Below are positions 40,926 through 50,644 of a stretch of DNA of 64,000 nucleotides, in pieces. Under the pieces are notes generated by a model. It saw nothing but the letters and a program-made list of their open reading frames with translations. It made no database searches and was not told where the DNA came from. A program made the translations under genes and the position numbers. The stretch's first letter is position 1. The number at the start of each line of letters is the position of its first letter. Source of the DNA: Paracoccus tegillarcae (GTDB lineage Bacteria > Pseudomonadota > Alphaproteobacteria > Rhodobacterales > Rhodobacteraceae); NCBI RefSeq assembly GCF_002847305.1, contig NZ_CP025408.1:2625001-2689000 (forward strand). The letters are read 5' to 3'.

Positions 40926-42953
40926 ATGAAAAACACCAGAGTAGCTGTCGATGTCGGCGGAACCTTTACGGACGTCTGCATCATGGATGAAACCACCGGC
41001 GCCATTCGCATCGAGAAAACATCGTCAACGCCCGATGATCCGATGCAGGCCATTCTCAATGGGATAGAGCAAGGCGGCATTGATCTGAGCACGGTGTCCA
41101 TGTTCTCACACGGCACCACCGTGGCGACGAATGCCCTGATCACGCGCAATCTGGCGCGGACGGCCATGATCTGCACCGAGGGGTTCCGCGATGTCGTCGA
41201 GATCCGCCGCGCGAACAAGGAAGACCTGTGGGACACATATAAAGATGTGGCCAAGCCCTATATCCCGCGCCGCGACCGGCTTGTAGTCAAGGAATGTGTC
41301 GATGCGGACGGCACCGTTCTGGAGCCGTTGGACGAAGAAGGCGCATTGAGCGTCGCCCATATCCTGAAGAAGCGCAACGTGGCGTCCGTAGCGATTTGCT
41401 TCATGAACTCCTACACGAACGGCGCCAACGAAGAGCGGATGCGCGAAATTCTCCTGAGCGTGATGCCGGATATTCCCGTGTCGGTCTCCTCCCAGGTTCT
41501 GCCGGAGATTTTCGAGCATGAGCGGTTCTCCACCACGATGGCCAACGCCGCCGTGTCGCCGTCGGTTGTGGATTATGTCGAGCGGCTTGAGGGCAAGCTC
41601 TCGGACGGTGGCTATGAACGCGATCTGCTTTTGCTGCACACCGGCGGCGGCGTGATGACCCCGGCAAGCGTCAAGGATTTCGCGGCGCGTCTGGCGGGTT
41701 CGGGCATTGCTGCGGGCGCTATTGCCAGCCGCTTCATCGGCAACCTTTGTGGATTTGAGAATTCCATCGGGTTTGACATGGGCGGCACCAGCACGGATGT
41801 TTCGCTGGTCTATGAAGGCAAGTCGCGGGTCACCAAGGACTGGTATATCGAGTACGGCTACCCGATCCGGTTCCCCTCCATCGAAGTGTTGACCATCGGC
41901 GCGGGCGGGGGGTCGCTGGCCTGGAAAGACGAGGGCGGTTCGCTGCGCAACGGCCCGCAGTCCGCAGGCGCTTTCCCGGGGCCTGCCTGCTACAAGAACG
42001 GCAACAAGGTCGCGACGAACACCGACGCAAACGTTGTTCTGGGCCGTCTGGGCACGTCCCTTGCAGGTGGGAAAATAACGCTTGATCCCGATTTGGCGGA
42101 AACCGCAGTCAGGGAGTCCGTTGCGGAACCTTTCGGCATGGAGTTGCACGAAGCTGCGGAAGCGGTTGTCGCCGTCGCCAATGCGAACATGGCGAACGCT
42201 GTGCGCCTCTTGTCGATCAGCCGTGGATACGATCCGCGCGACTTTGCCCTGGTGGCCTTTGGTGGCGCGGGTGCCTTGCACGGCGCTGCAATCGCAAGGG
42301 AGCTGTCTATTCCAACAGTCATCGTCCCCCCAAATCCGGGCGTCACATCTGCTTTGGGCTGCCTGCTTGTGGATATCCAGCATGACTTCTCCGAAAGTTT
42401 CATGGCTGCTGCCGCCACAACCAAGCCTGCGGATATCGAGGCTGCTTTCAGTCGCCTTGAGGCCCTTGCCGCCGAACGTTTAAGTCACGAGGGCGTCGTG
42501 CCCAAAGACATCCTTATGCAGCGCACGGTCGAGATGATGTATCAAGGACAGTGGCGATCCCTCGCGGTGGCGGCACCTTCAGAAGTGACCGACATTGATG
42601 TGCTGATCGACGGGTTCCACAGCGAACACGAACGCGAGTTCAACTATCGTCGCGATGATGCGCCTGTGTCTATTTTCCGCGTCGGTCTTGCCGCCACGGG
42701 GATGGTGCCAAAGGCCGAGCTGCAAACCCACAAGATAGAAAAGAACACCCCCACAACAGACGCCATGCGAGACGTTTGGTTCGGTGGCAAGGCCTTCCCT
42801 GCGATGGTTTTTGAACGCGACAACCTGAGCGCCGGCGCGACCTTCGAAGGTCCGGCAATTGTCGAGCAGTTCGATTCAACCATCGTGATCCCGCCGAACA
42901 CGACCGCCGAGGTCGACACTTACAAGAACATCCTCATCCGCGTTCAGGAGTAA
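40926..42953 (+). CDS. hyuA: Hydantoinase/oxoprolinase family protein, subunit A
   Basis: 675 residues. The N-terminal ASKHA-type nucleotide-binding fold shows VDVGGTFTDVCIMDE and SHGTTVATNALITR, with a second phosphate motif IGFDMGGTSTDVSLVYEG at about residue 280 and GAGGGSLAWKDEGGSLRNGPQSAG beyond. Family members use ATP to activate the amide of hydantoins, 5-oxoproline or lactams, or act in ketone carboxylases, with a HyuB partner encoded next (4-nt gap). Substrate unknown. The ATG at 40926 follows GAAGGATG. Confidence 0.9.
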   Translation: MKNTRVAVDVGGTFTDVCIMDETTGAIRIEKTSSTPDDPMQAILNGIEQGGIDLSTVSMFSHGTTVATNALITRNLARTAMICTEGFRDVVEIRRANKEDLWDTYKDVAKPYIPRRDRLVVKECVDADGTVLEPLDEEGALSVAHILKKRNVASVAICFMNSYTNGANEERMREILLSVMPDIPVSVSSQVLPEIFEHERFSTTMANAAVSPSVVDYVERLEGKLSDGGYERDLLLLHTGGGVMTPASVKDFAARLAGSGIAAGAIASRFIGNLCGFENSIGFDMGGTSTDVSLVYEGKSRVTKDWYIEYGYPIRFPSIEVLTIGAGGGSLAWKDEGGSLRNGPQSAGAFPGPACYKNGNKVATNTDANVVLGRLGTSLAGGKITLDPDLAETAVRESVAEPFGMELHEAAEAVVAVANANMANAVRLLSISRGYDPRDFALVAFGGAGALHGAAIARELSIPTVIVPPNPGVTSALGCLLVDIQHDFSESFMAAAATTKPADIEAAFSRLEALAAERLSHEGVVPKDILMQRTVEMMYQGQWRSLAVAAPSEVTDIDVLIDGFHSEHEREFNYRRDDAPVSIFRVGLAATGMVPKAELQTHKIEKNTPTTDAMRDVWFGGKAFPAMVFERDNLSAGATFEGPAIVEQFDSTIVIPPNTTAEVDTYKNILIRVQE

Positions 42954-42957
42954 AGAT

Positions 42958-44913
42958 ATGACTGATATGAAAACGCTTGATCCTGTCACGTTCGAAGTTC
43001 TCAAGAACTCGTTTATCACGTCCGTGGATCAGATGGCGGAGCAAATGCTGCGCACATGCTACTCCTTTGTGATTTACAACCGTGACTTTTCCAACGCGTT
43101 GCATGACGCCGAGGGCAACTCGGTCGCACAGGGCAATGCGGATATCGCGGTGCACGTCGGGACGCTGCACTTCACCTGCAAGGATGTCATTCGCGTCTTC
43201 AAGGGCGATATGTATCCGGGCGACGTCTATGCGATCAACGACCCCTACGCAGGGGGCACCCACTTCAGCGATGTGCGCCTGGTGCGTCCGATCTTTGACG
43301 AAGACGAGCTTATCGGTTTTTCACAGTCCAACGGTCACTGGTCCGATCTGGGGGGCTCTGTCCCGGGATCATTCGACGTAACGGCCAAAGACATGTTCCG
43401 CGAAGCAGTGCGCATCACACCCGTGCGCCTGTTCCGGGCCGGGGACTTTTGCTCGGATGTCGCGAATCTGATTGCAAACAACACGCGAGACCCTGCCTCG
43501 ATCATCGGTGACATCCATTCGCAGGCACAGGCGACACTGGTGGCCGAGCGTGAGATCCTGCGCCTGGTCCGCAAGTATGGCCGCGAACAGGTGATGCAGG
43601 GCATGAATGAGGTCCAGGACTACGTTGAGCGCGCCGTGCGTCAACGTATTGCGGCCCTGCCGGACGGCACGTGGGAATCCGTGGATTACATCGACCGCGA
43701 CCCGTCCGGCGGCGAGGGGATGATCCCGATCCATATCAAGATGACGATCAAGGGCGACCAAATCCACTACGATTTCGAAGGAAGCCATCCGACGATCGGG
43801 TCGATGTACAATTCGGCGCCGGGGGCCACGTTCTCGGCCGTTGTTGCGGGAATGAAGACCTTTTTCCCCGACTTGCCTCTGAACAGTGGTTTCTACCGCG
43901 TGATTTCCATCGACGCCCCGGAAAACTCGGTAGTAAGCGCACAATGGCCGGTGGCTGTCACAGGCTTCCTGATGCCCTTCGAGAAAATCATGAACTCCGT
44001 GTTCGAGATGTGGTCGGAAATCATACCGGAGCGGGCCATCGCCTGCGCTTTCAATCTGGAATATCTTCTGGCCGGTGGCACGGACAAACGTCGTGATGAA
44101 GACGCGACCTTCATGTTCTATGAATGGCTACCCGGTGGTTGGGGCGGTCGTCGGGGCAAGGATGGCAGCGATGTCACCACCGCGTGTTTCGGCACCGGGC
44201 TGATGTCGCAGCCCAATGAGGGCAACGAGCGGGTCAACCCGACCCGCACCCTGGAGTTCCAGATCAAGCAGGACAGCGCGGGCCCCGGCAAGTGGCGTGG
44301 CGGGACGGGGGTGCAGAAAACCTCGTTGTTGCTGGAAAGCGAAAAGTCGGTGATGTCCTATGTCTGTGATCGTGAACGGGCAGTTGTGTGGGGCGTTGAG
44401 GGCGGTCTGCCTTCCATGCCTCATGGCTTGACGATCAAGCGCGCGGGGTCTGACACCTCGGAATGGCTCGGCTCTGTCTTCTCAGACTTCCCGATGTATT
44501 CCGGCGATGAGTTTGCGCGCCCGACCGCTGGCGGTGGTGGCTTTGGCGATCCGCTTGAGCGGTCGACCGACAACGTGATGACGGATGTCATTGATGACTA
44601 CGTGTCGGTGGAAAGGGCGGCACTGGATTATGGTGTCGTGGTCGAGGAGATCGACGCCGATCTTTGCGAATACAAGGTGGATGAGGCCGCGACCGAAAAG
44701 TTGCGGGCCCACATCCGGGCCAATCGGGTTGCCTGGGCGCGGATGGATCCCGACAAGGTCGCGCAGATGTATCGCAACGGTGAAATCAATGCGATGGATG
44801 CTGTCCGCCGCTATGCGGTGATCCTCGATTGGGAAACTGGCGAGCCTCTTCCGAAGACAATCGAACAGTTCCGCGAGAGCTTCGAGCGCCGCAGCGTGGC
44901 CCATTGGTCCTGA
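42958..44913 (+). CDS. hyuB: Hydantoinase B/oxoprolinase family protein, subunit B
   Basis: 651 residues, the usual subunit B size. It begins with KTLDPVTFEVLKNSFITSVD and shows DIAVHVGTLHFTCKDVI, INDPYAGGTHFSDVRLVRPI, and the C-terminal PTAGGGGFGDPLERS. It forms the catalytic complex with HyuA. Subunit pairs of this family include N-methylhydantoinase, 5-oxoprolinase, acetophenone carboxylase and caprolactamase; the sequence alone does not separate these here. Confidence 0.9.
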   Translation: MTDMKTLDPVTFEVLKNSFITSVDQMAEQMLRTCYSFVIYNRDFSNALHDAEGNSVAQGNADIAVHVGTLHFTCKDVIRVFKGDMYPGDVYAINDPYAGGTHFSDVRLVRPIFDEDELIGFSQSNGHWSDLGGSVPGSFDVTAKDMFREAVRITPVRLFRAGDFCSDVANLIANNTRDPASIIGDIHSQAQATLVAEREILRLVRKYGREQVMQGMNEVQDYVERAVRQRIAALPDGTWESVDYIDRDPSGGEGMIPIHIKMTIKGDQIHYDFEGSHPTIGSMYNSAPGATFSAVVAGMKTFFPDLPLNSGFYRVISIDAPENSVVSAQWPVAVTGFLMPFEKIMNSVFEMWSEIIPERAIACAFNLEYLLAGGTDKRRDEDATFMFYEWLPGGWGGRRGKDGSDVTTACFGTGLMSQPNEGNERVNPTRTLEFQIKQDSAGPGKWRGGTGVQKTSLLLESEKSVMSYVCDRERAVVWGVEGGLPSMPHGLTIKRAGSDTSEWLGSVFSDFPMYSGDEFARPTAGGGGFGDPLERSTDNVMTDVIDDYVSVERAALDYGVVVEEIDADLCEYKVDEAATEKLRAHIRANRVAWARMDPDKVAQMYRNGEINAMDAVRRYAVILDWETGEPLPKTIEQFRESFERRSVAHWS

Positions 44914-44994
44914 AGCGACCCTGCAAAGGCGATGGCCGCCATTGATCGGCGGCCATCAGCGTGGATGGTCACGCACGAACCAAAGGGGAAGAAT

Positions 44995-45723
44995 GTGTCA
45001 CTTGAACTGAAGTCAATCAGCGTTGCTTTCGGTGGCTTCAAGGCGCTGAACGATGTGACGCTGTCCCTCCGCAAGGCAGAGATCGTCGGATTGATCGGTC
45101 CGAACGGTGCTGGAAAAACCACTTGTGTAAACGTGATCACAGGCTTTCAGGAGCCCAGTTCGGGCACTGCCACGCTGGATGACGTGTCGATCAGCGGCAA
45201 GGCGCCCTTCGATATCCGGCGTCGCGGGCTTGCGCGGACCTTTCAGGCGGGGCGGTTGTTCACGGGCCTAGATGTTCTGGACAATCTGGCCGTGACCGGC
45301 GTTGGCCTTGGCCATTCGCGCAAAGCGTCCGAGGAGGAGGCTCTGCGCCTGCTGACATGGATGGGGGCCGCGCATCTGGCTGAATTGCCAGCTGCCGGCC
45401 TGCCTTACACCGATGAGCGGCGCGTCGGGATTGCGCGGGCCCTGATGCTCGCTCCGGACTTTTTGTTGCTGGACGAACCGGCGGCGGGGATGTCCGAGGC
45501 TGAGGCCGAAGACCTTGCGCAGATCATCCGGAGGATTGCGGAGGAACTTCAATGCGGTGTCTTGCTGATCGAGCATAACGTCGGACTGGTCCTGTCGCTC
45601 TCGAACCATGTCTATGTCCTTGATGCGGGCATGATCATCGAAGAGGGCGACAAGGATGCGATCCTTGGCAGCCGGGCGGTGCGTGAAGCCTATCTTGGCG
45701 CCGAACACACGGAGGACGCGTGA
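44995..45723 (+). CDS. Branched-chain-type ABC transporter ATPase LivG
   Basis: 242 residues from the GTG at 44995 with AGGGGAAG upstream (an ATG at 44965 is possible). ABC ATPase: Walker A GPNGAGKTT, Q-loop region, Walker B FLLLDEPAAGM, H-loop LLIEHNVGLVLSLS. The signature motif is unusual: GLPYTDERRVGIARAL in place of the common LSYG-type sequence. It energises import together with LivF, LivH and LivM encoded downstream. Substrate inferred to be the hyu substrate or its product. Confidence 0.88.
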   Translation: MSLELKSISVAFGGFKALNDVTLSLRKAEIVGLIGPNGAGKTTCVNVITGFQEPSSGTATLDDVSISGKAPFDIRRRGLARTFQAGRLFTGLDVLDNLAVTGVGLGHSRKASEEEALRLLTWMGAAHLAELPAAGLPYTDERRVGIARALMLAPDFLLLDEPAAGMSEAEAEDLAQIIRRIAEELQCGVLLIEHNVGLVLSLSNHVYVLDAGMIIEEGDKDAILGSRAVREAYLGAEHTEDA

Positions 45724-46457
45724 TGTCGAAGCTGGGTATTTTCGATGTCTCGGTTCGCTACGGCAAGGTGCCGGCGCTGACAGAGGTTTCCTTCACCGTC
45801 GAGGAGGGCGAGCGATTGTTCATTTCCGGGTCCAATGGTGCTGGAAAGACGTCGTTGCTCAAGGCGGTCTGCGGTGCGGTTTCAACGACCCATGGGCGTA
45901 TCGAAGTGGATGGTGACATGCTCACCGGCCAGTCGCCCGAGGCCATCGCCCGTCTGGGGTTGACGATGGTGCCCGAGGGTCGGGAGATATTTGGAACCCT
46001 CACGGTTGAGGAAAACCTGCGCGTCGGCACCGGTATCCGCCACGACACCGAGGCCATCGAGACCGACATCGACGAGGTTTACCAGAGTTTCCCAATACTT
46101 GGCGAGCGGCGCCATGCCAACGCCGGTGCGTTGTCGGGCGGGCAGCAACAGATGCTGGCGATCGGGCGCGGATTGATGACCAACCCCAAGCTGATGCTGG
46201 TGGATGAGCCCTCCCTTGGACTGGCCCCGAACATTGTCGATCAGGTCTATGAGACGCTGGTCAATTTGCAGAATGAACGCGGCCTCACCCTCATCATCGT
46301 CGAGCAAAGCTCGTCCCGCGCGGCCCGTGTCGGCGGGCGCATGGTTCTATTGGGCGGCGGTAAGGTGATGGGTGACGGCGATGCGGCAACCTTTGCGGAA
46401 AGCGACCTGCTCAAGGAAGCGTATTTCGGGCAGGACAAGTCAAAGGACGCGACATGA
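45723..46457 (+). CDS. Branched-chain-type ABC transporter ATPase LivF
   Basis: 244 residues; the start overlaps the LivG stop by one base. Walker A GSNGAGKTS, canonical signature LSGGQQQMLAIGRGL, Walker B LMLVDEPSLGL, and the conserved LTMVPEGREIFGTLTVEENL typical of LivF. Second ATPase of the importer; the stop overlaps livH by ATGA. Confidence 0.92.
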   Translation: MSKLGIFDVSVRYGKVPALTEVSFTVEEGERLFISGSNGAGKTSLLKAVCGAVSTTHGRIEVDGDMLTGQSPEAIARLGLTMVPEGREIFGTLTVEENLRVGTGIRHDTEAIETDIDEVYQSFPILGERRHANAGALSGGQQQMLAIGRGLMTNPKLMLVDEPSLGLAPNIVDQVYETLVNLQNERGLTLIIVEQSSSRAARVGGRMVLLGGGKVMGDGDAATFAESDLLKEAYFGQDKSKDAT

Positions 46458-47368
46458 ATGCAATTCCACAGCTTCTTTTTGACGCGCTCAGTCTTGGCGG
46501 CATCTATGCGATGGCGGCTTTGGGGATCGCGCTGATTTTCGGCGTGATGAAACTGGTGAACTTCGCCCATGGCGAATACATTGCCTTTTGCGTTTTTGCA
46601 TTGATCGTGCCGTCCACGGATGCCGTGGCTGTCATGTTCCTTGGCAAAGCCCCGGCGATCCTGCTGATCCCGATCATGCTTTCGATTGGGGCCATCATCG
46701 CCGTCGCGTCTGAGTTCCTTGTATTCCGGCACATGCGCAATGCGACACCGGTCGCGATGATGATCTCATCCTTCGCGCTGGGTTTTGTGATCCAGAATGT
46801 CCTCTTGCTGGTCTACAGCAGCCGCCCCAAGGCGATCAGCCTCTGGCCAGAACTGAACCAGCCGATCAGCGTGGCTGGCGCCTCGATCCCGCTTTTGCAG
46901 ATCATCGTGATTTTCACGGCCTTGCTCGTGGTCGTGTCGCTGGCCTTGCTTCTTAAGCGCACACGGCTCGGGCTGGAGATGCGGGCGGCGGCAGAGAATT
47001 TCACCATGGCGCGTCTGTTGGGTGTGCGCGCCAATGTGGTGATTACCGGTGCCTTCGCGCTGTCGGGCGCGCTGGCTGCGGCGGTCGCGCTGATCATGGT
47101 GACGCAAACCGGCGTTGCAGACATCCGGATGGGTGGACAGATCATGCTGGTTGCTTTCATCGCCACGGTGATCGGCGGTCTAGGGAGCTTGCCCGGCGCC
47201 GTCGCAGCGGGGTTCCTGATCGGTGCCGCTTCGGTGATGCTGCAAGGCTTCCTTCCGCTTGAAGCCCGCCCTTTCCGCGATGCGTTCCTCTACACGCTGG
47301 TCATCGTCAGCCTGCTGCTCAGGCCCGATGGGCTGTTTGCGCCCAAATCATCAAAGCCGAGGGTGTAA
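46454..47368 (+). CDS. Branched-chain-type ABC transporter permease LivH
   Basis: 304 residues, about eight membrane helices. It opens with LFDALSLGGIYAMAALGIAL and FGVMKLVNFAHGEYI, standard for LivH permeases, and carries the coupling EMRAAAENFTMARLLGV loop in the cytoplasm. Inner-membrane half of the import channel. Confidence 0.93.
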   Translation: MNAIPQLLFDALSLGGIYAMAALGIALIFGVMKLVNFAHGEYIAFCVFALIVPSTDAVAVMFLGKAPAILLIPIMLSIGAIIAVASEFLVFRHMRNATPVAMMISSFALGFVIQNVLLLVYSSRPKAISLWPELNQPISVAGASIPLLQIIVIFTALLVVVSLALLLKRTRLGLEMRAAAENFTMARLLGVRANVVITGAFALSGALAAAVALIMVTQTGVADIRMGGQIMLVAFIATVIGGLGSLPGAVAAGFLIGAASVMLQGFLPLEARPFRDAFLYTLVIVSLLLRPDGLFAPKSSKPRV

Positions 47369-47371
47369 CGC

Positions 47372-48400
47372 ATGGCACACACAAATAAGCAAAAGCGCCT
47401 CAGCGCATGGTCCACGCCGTTTCTGTTGATCGCCGTTCTGGTCGTGTTCACGCTTCTTGTCACGTTTCTGGGGGACAATTCCCTTGCGCGCATGGCGGCG
47501 CAAACCATGATCCGCGTGACGTTCGTCGTCGGCCTTTGGATCTTCGTCGGAAACTCCGGCATCGTCAGCTTTGGCCATGTGGGGTTCATGGCGATTGGCG
47601 CCTATTGCTCGGCGTGGCTGACGCTCAGACCGCAGATGAAAGGCATGTTCCTGCCGGATCTATGGCCCTTCCTGGCAACGGCTGAATGGCCCGTCCTGCC
47701 AGCGGCCATCGCATCGGGGTTGCTTGCCTCCATCGTTGCGCTGTTGGCGGGTGCCGCCATCCTGCGGTTGTCGGGCATCGCCGCTTCTATCGCGACCTTC
47801 GCCTTTCTCGCCATCGTCTACACCGTCTACTCAAGCTGGGAAGGCGTGACGGGGGCCACGTCGTCGGTCGTCGGACTGGCGCGCTACGCGGATCAATGGG
47901 TCACTCTGGGCTGGGCCAGCGTCGCTGTCCTTGCGGCGGCCTGGTATGCGAACTCATCCTCCGGCCTTGCCCTGCGCGCCAGCCGCGAAGACGAGGTCGC
48001 AGCCGATGCAAGCGGCATCAACATGTATCGCCACCGTCTGATCTCATTGGTGATATCCGCCTTTTTCGCGGGTGTGGCCGGTGCCTTGTTCGGGCATTCG
48101 CTGGGGGTGCTGAACCCCAACAGCTTCTACCTCGGCGTGACATTTATAACCCTTGCGATGCTCGTCGTCGGGGGCATCGGCAGCCTGACCGGCGCTGTCG
48201 TTGGTGTGCTTGCGCTGTCGATCATCATCGAAGCGCTGGTACGCATGGAGCACGGGATGGAGATCGGGGAGGTGACATATGCGCTGCCTACGGGCGCCCA
48301 GGAAATCATCATCGGTCTCATCATGATCTTCGTGCTCATTCTGCGTCCGGCGGGTTTGAGCGGCGGAAAAGAACTCCGACTGCGGATCGGTGCCCGCTGA
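47372..48400 (+). CDS. Branched-chain-type ABC transporter permease LivM
   Basis: 342 residues, about nine to ten membrane helices. Features are GNSGIVSFGHVGFMAIGAYC, LALRASREDEVAADASGINM (coupling loop) and the C-terminal LPTGAQEIIIGLIMIFVLIL with RPAGL. Second permease subunit, 3 nt after livH. Confidence 0.93.
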   Translation: MAHTNKQKRLSAWSTPFLLIAVLVVFTLLVTFLGDNSLARMAAQTMIRVTFVVGLWIFVGNSGIVSFGHVGFMAIGAYCSAWLTLRPQMKGMFLPDLWPFLATAEWPVLPAAIASGLLASIVALLAGAAILRLSGIAASIATFAFLAIVYTVYSSWEGVTGATSSVVGLARYADQWVTLGWASVAVLAAAWYANSSSGLALRASREDEVAADASGINMYRHRLISLVISAFFAGVAGALFGHSLGVLNPNSFYLGVTFITLAMLVVGGIGSLTGAVVGVLALSIIIEALVRMEHGMEIGEVTYALPTGAQEIIIGLIMIFVLILRPAGLSGGKELRLRIGAR

Positions 48401-48441
48401 TCGGGATAAAGTCACATCAACACCACTTTGGGAGGAAACAA

Positions 48442-49611
48442 ATGAAACACTTACTTACAGCAACAATACTTGCGATCAGCCTCGGCGCGCCCGCGATAGC
48501 CGATGACATTACGGTCGGGTTTGCGATTGCAAAGTCCGGTTGGGTGGAAGCATACGATTCACCCGCGGTCGCTGCCGCGCGTATTCGGATCGACGAGATC
48601 AACGCAGCAGGCGGCCTTCTTGGCAAGCAGATCAAATGGATCGAGGCCGATACCAAGAGCGATCAGGCGCAATCGGCCAGTGCGGGCCTTGAAATGGTCG
48701 ATGCTGGTGCGGACATGCTGGTTGTTTCCTGTGACTACGATTTTGGCGCTCCCTCAGCACTTGCGGCCGAGAGTGCGGGTCTGAACTCGTTCTTCCTGTG
48801 TGCAGAAGACATCAAGGCGGGGATTCAGGGCGTCGGCCCGAACAGCTTCTCCGCGTCGATTCTGGCTGCGGTTCAGGGCGCGACCGTTGCTGAATGGTCC
48901 GTGCAGGCCCGTGATGCAAAGACCGGCTACGTGCTTCTTGATACCACCATCGAATACGACAAGGGGATCTGCACCGGCTTTGACTGGATGTTCCCAAAGG
49001 CCGGCGGCGAGATCGTGGGCCGCGACACGTTTCTGAACAATGACGCCTCCATCGCCAGCCAGATCACGCGCATCAAGGGGCTGGAAGAGGAGCCCGATGT
49101 CATCATGCTTTGTTCCTACATTCCCGGGGCGGCTTCCGCTGTGCGCCAGATTCGCGCCGCGGGGATCAACTCGTTGATCCTGAACGGGTCGGCGGTGGAT
49201 GGTTCCTATTGGCTGGATGCAGCCCCCGACCTGTCGAACTTCATCGTGCCGGTTCAAGGGTCGGTTTACGGGGATGACACACGGCCTGCGGTCAACGCAT
49301 TCCGCGATGCATTCGCAGCCGAAACCGGCGCGGCGCCGGCCAGCACCTATGCCTATCCCGGGTATTTGCTGATCGACCTCTGGGCCAAGGCCGTGGAACG
49401 GGCGGGCACGGTTGAGGCCTCTGCCGTCACGGCGGAACTCGAAAAGATGGACAATGAGCCGACGATTTTCGGCCCGCGCAGCTTCTCCGATGAGCTTCAC
49501 CATCAGAACACGGCCGAGATGCAGATTGTCGAAATCACCAACGGGACGCCCGGCGTGATCGACAGCTTCACAATCAGCGAGCCTGTCCCGCTTGATGTGC
49601 TTCTGCAATAA
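48442..49611 (+). CDS. ABC transporter substrate-binding protein, LivK-like
   Basis: 389 residues with a Sec signal peptide (MKHLLTATILAISLGAPAIA) and no lipobox, so periplasmic. Periplasmic binding protein type 1 fold: DDITVGFAIAKSGWVEAYDS, ARIRIDEINAAGGLLGKQIK, and the second lobe around GYVLLDTTIEYDKGICTGF. Last gene of the hyu-liv operon, with GGAGG before its ATG. It captures the substrate for LivHMGF; identity unknown. Confidence 0.92.
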   Translation: MKHLLTATILAISLGAPAIADDITVGFAIAKSGWVEAYDSPAVAAARIRIDEINAAGGLLGKQIKWIEADTKSDQAQSASAGLEMVDAGADMLVVSCDYDFGAPSALAAESAGLNSFFLCAEDIKAGIQGVGPNSFSASILAAVQGATVAEWSVQARDAKTGYVLLDTTIEYDKGICTGFDWMFPKAGGEIVGRDTFLNNDASIASQITRIKGLEEEPDVIMLCSYIPGAASAVRQIRAAGINSLILNGSAVDGSYWLDAAPDLSNFIVPVQGSVYGDDTRPAVNAFRDAFAAETGAAPASTYAYPGYLLIDLWAKAVERAGTVEASAVTAELEKMDNEPTIFGPRSFSDELHHQNTAEMQIVEITNGTPGVIDSFTISEPVPLDVLLQ

Positions 49612-49620
49612 TCAATAACG

Positions 49621-49655
49621 CAGGCTGCGCTCCGGCCGGGGTGCAGCCTGCTTTC
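49621..49655 (+). terminator. Terminator after the liv operon
   Basis: CAGGCTGC (49621-49628) pairs with GCAGCCTG (49643-49650) around a loop holding the self-complementary CCGGCCGG, followed by CTTTCCC. The position 9 nt after the last stop suits a terminator, though the T-run is short. Confidence 0.6.
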
Positions 49656-49754
49656 CCAATAGCGCCATGCAGTTGGCGCAAGAGTGCTTCATTTGAGGAG
49701 GTCGTCGATATGTATGATGGCAAGCTGGACGTACTGCGACAAGCACTGTTCTGT

Positions 49755-50024
49755 TCAAGAACGAAAAAACGCGGGTGACCGAATAGCGGTTTCCGACAAG
49801 CGGAGACAACACCGGCTGGCATAAGTGCAGTGCCGTGCGCGGCAGGACCGCAGTAAAGCGCGCAAGGTCAGTGTCTTGTGTGTAGAGGTCTCTTTTTCCA
49901 CCGAAATGCCGTTGTGAAATGGGGAGTGGCCACCGACGTCGAGCGAGGTAAAGCCCTCTCCCAGCCCGCCAGGACCGGCAAACAGATCGACAATCCCGAA
50001 CGTGGCTGGCAAATCAGGAACCAC
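49755..50024 (-). pseudogene. C5-cytosine DNA methyltransferase, N-terminal fragment
   Basis: About 60 recognisable residues with motif I FGIVDLFAGPGGLGEGF and the following VEKETSTHKTLTLRALLR stretch of Dcm-type enzymes, then unrelated residues to a stop. The catalytic PCQ and target-recognition regions are absent. It is divergent from the vsr remnant, as in natural dcm-vsr pairs, so this is a decayed restriction-modification locus. Confidence 0.75.
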
Positions 50025-50079
50025 TCGAATTCAGATCATTGGCAGTATACTAAGTCAACAAGCCGAAGCTAGGGGGCAA

Positions 50080-50583
50080 TTGCCGGACAGCGTCGACAGT
50101 CGGACCCGATCCCGTTTGATGGCGGGGATAGGCGGGAAGGACACGAAGCCCGAACTGGTCCTTCGGCGATCCTTGCATGCGCTGGGCTTCCGATACCGTC
50201 TGCACGTCAAGGGTGTGCACGGAAAGCCGGATATTGTGATGCCAAAGTAAAAGGCAGTCATCTTCGTCCATGGCTGCTTCTGGCATCGACATCAGGGCTG
50301 CCGATACACGACAACCCCATTGACGCGACCGGACTTTTGGAAGGACAAATTCGACGCGAATGTCGCCCGGGACGAGGCCGTTAGATCGGCGCTGTCGCAG
50401 ACCGCATGGCGGGTCGCCACGGTTTGGGAATGTACCCTGCGAACCGAGGCAGGTGTGGCTGCAGCAAGAGACGTCGTGGCGGCCTTGCTCCTTGACGGTG
50501 GCTCCGAACTTGCGATCGGCGAGGCCGATACCGCGACATCGAAGCGATCGAGGCGCAATGCGGCATCGTCAGGACGGCTCTGA
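50080..50583 (+). pseudogene. vsr: Very-short-patch repair endonuclease with one nonsense codon
   Basis: A single frame gives a full-length Vsr: VDSRTRSRLMAGIGGKDTKP, LHALGFRYRLHVKGVHGKPD, then FVHGCFWHRHQGCRYTTTPL, and the conserved W and E later, interrupted only by TAA at 50248-50250 where family members have a residue such as tyrosine (the frame continues KAVIFVHG). Vsr nicks T:G mismatches made by deamination of 5-methylcytosine. The start is probably TTG at 50080. Inactivated unless the stop is suppressed. Confidence 0.8.
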
Positions 50584-50644
50584 AATCTTGCCGACATTGG
50601 TGCGAGCTGGCCAACGTCGTCGGAACGCCGAGGGGTAAATTCTG

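Noticed and set aside
47686..49611. A 641-codon frame joining part of livM in another frame to the substrate-binding protein
   Set aside because: The first 252 codons are out of frame with livM and Arg-rich; the signal peptide at 48442 marks the true start.
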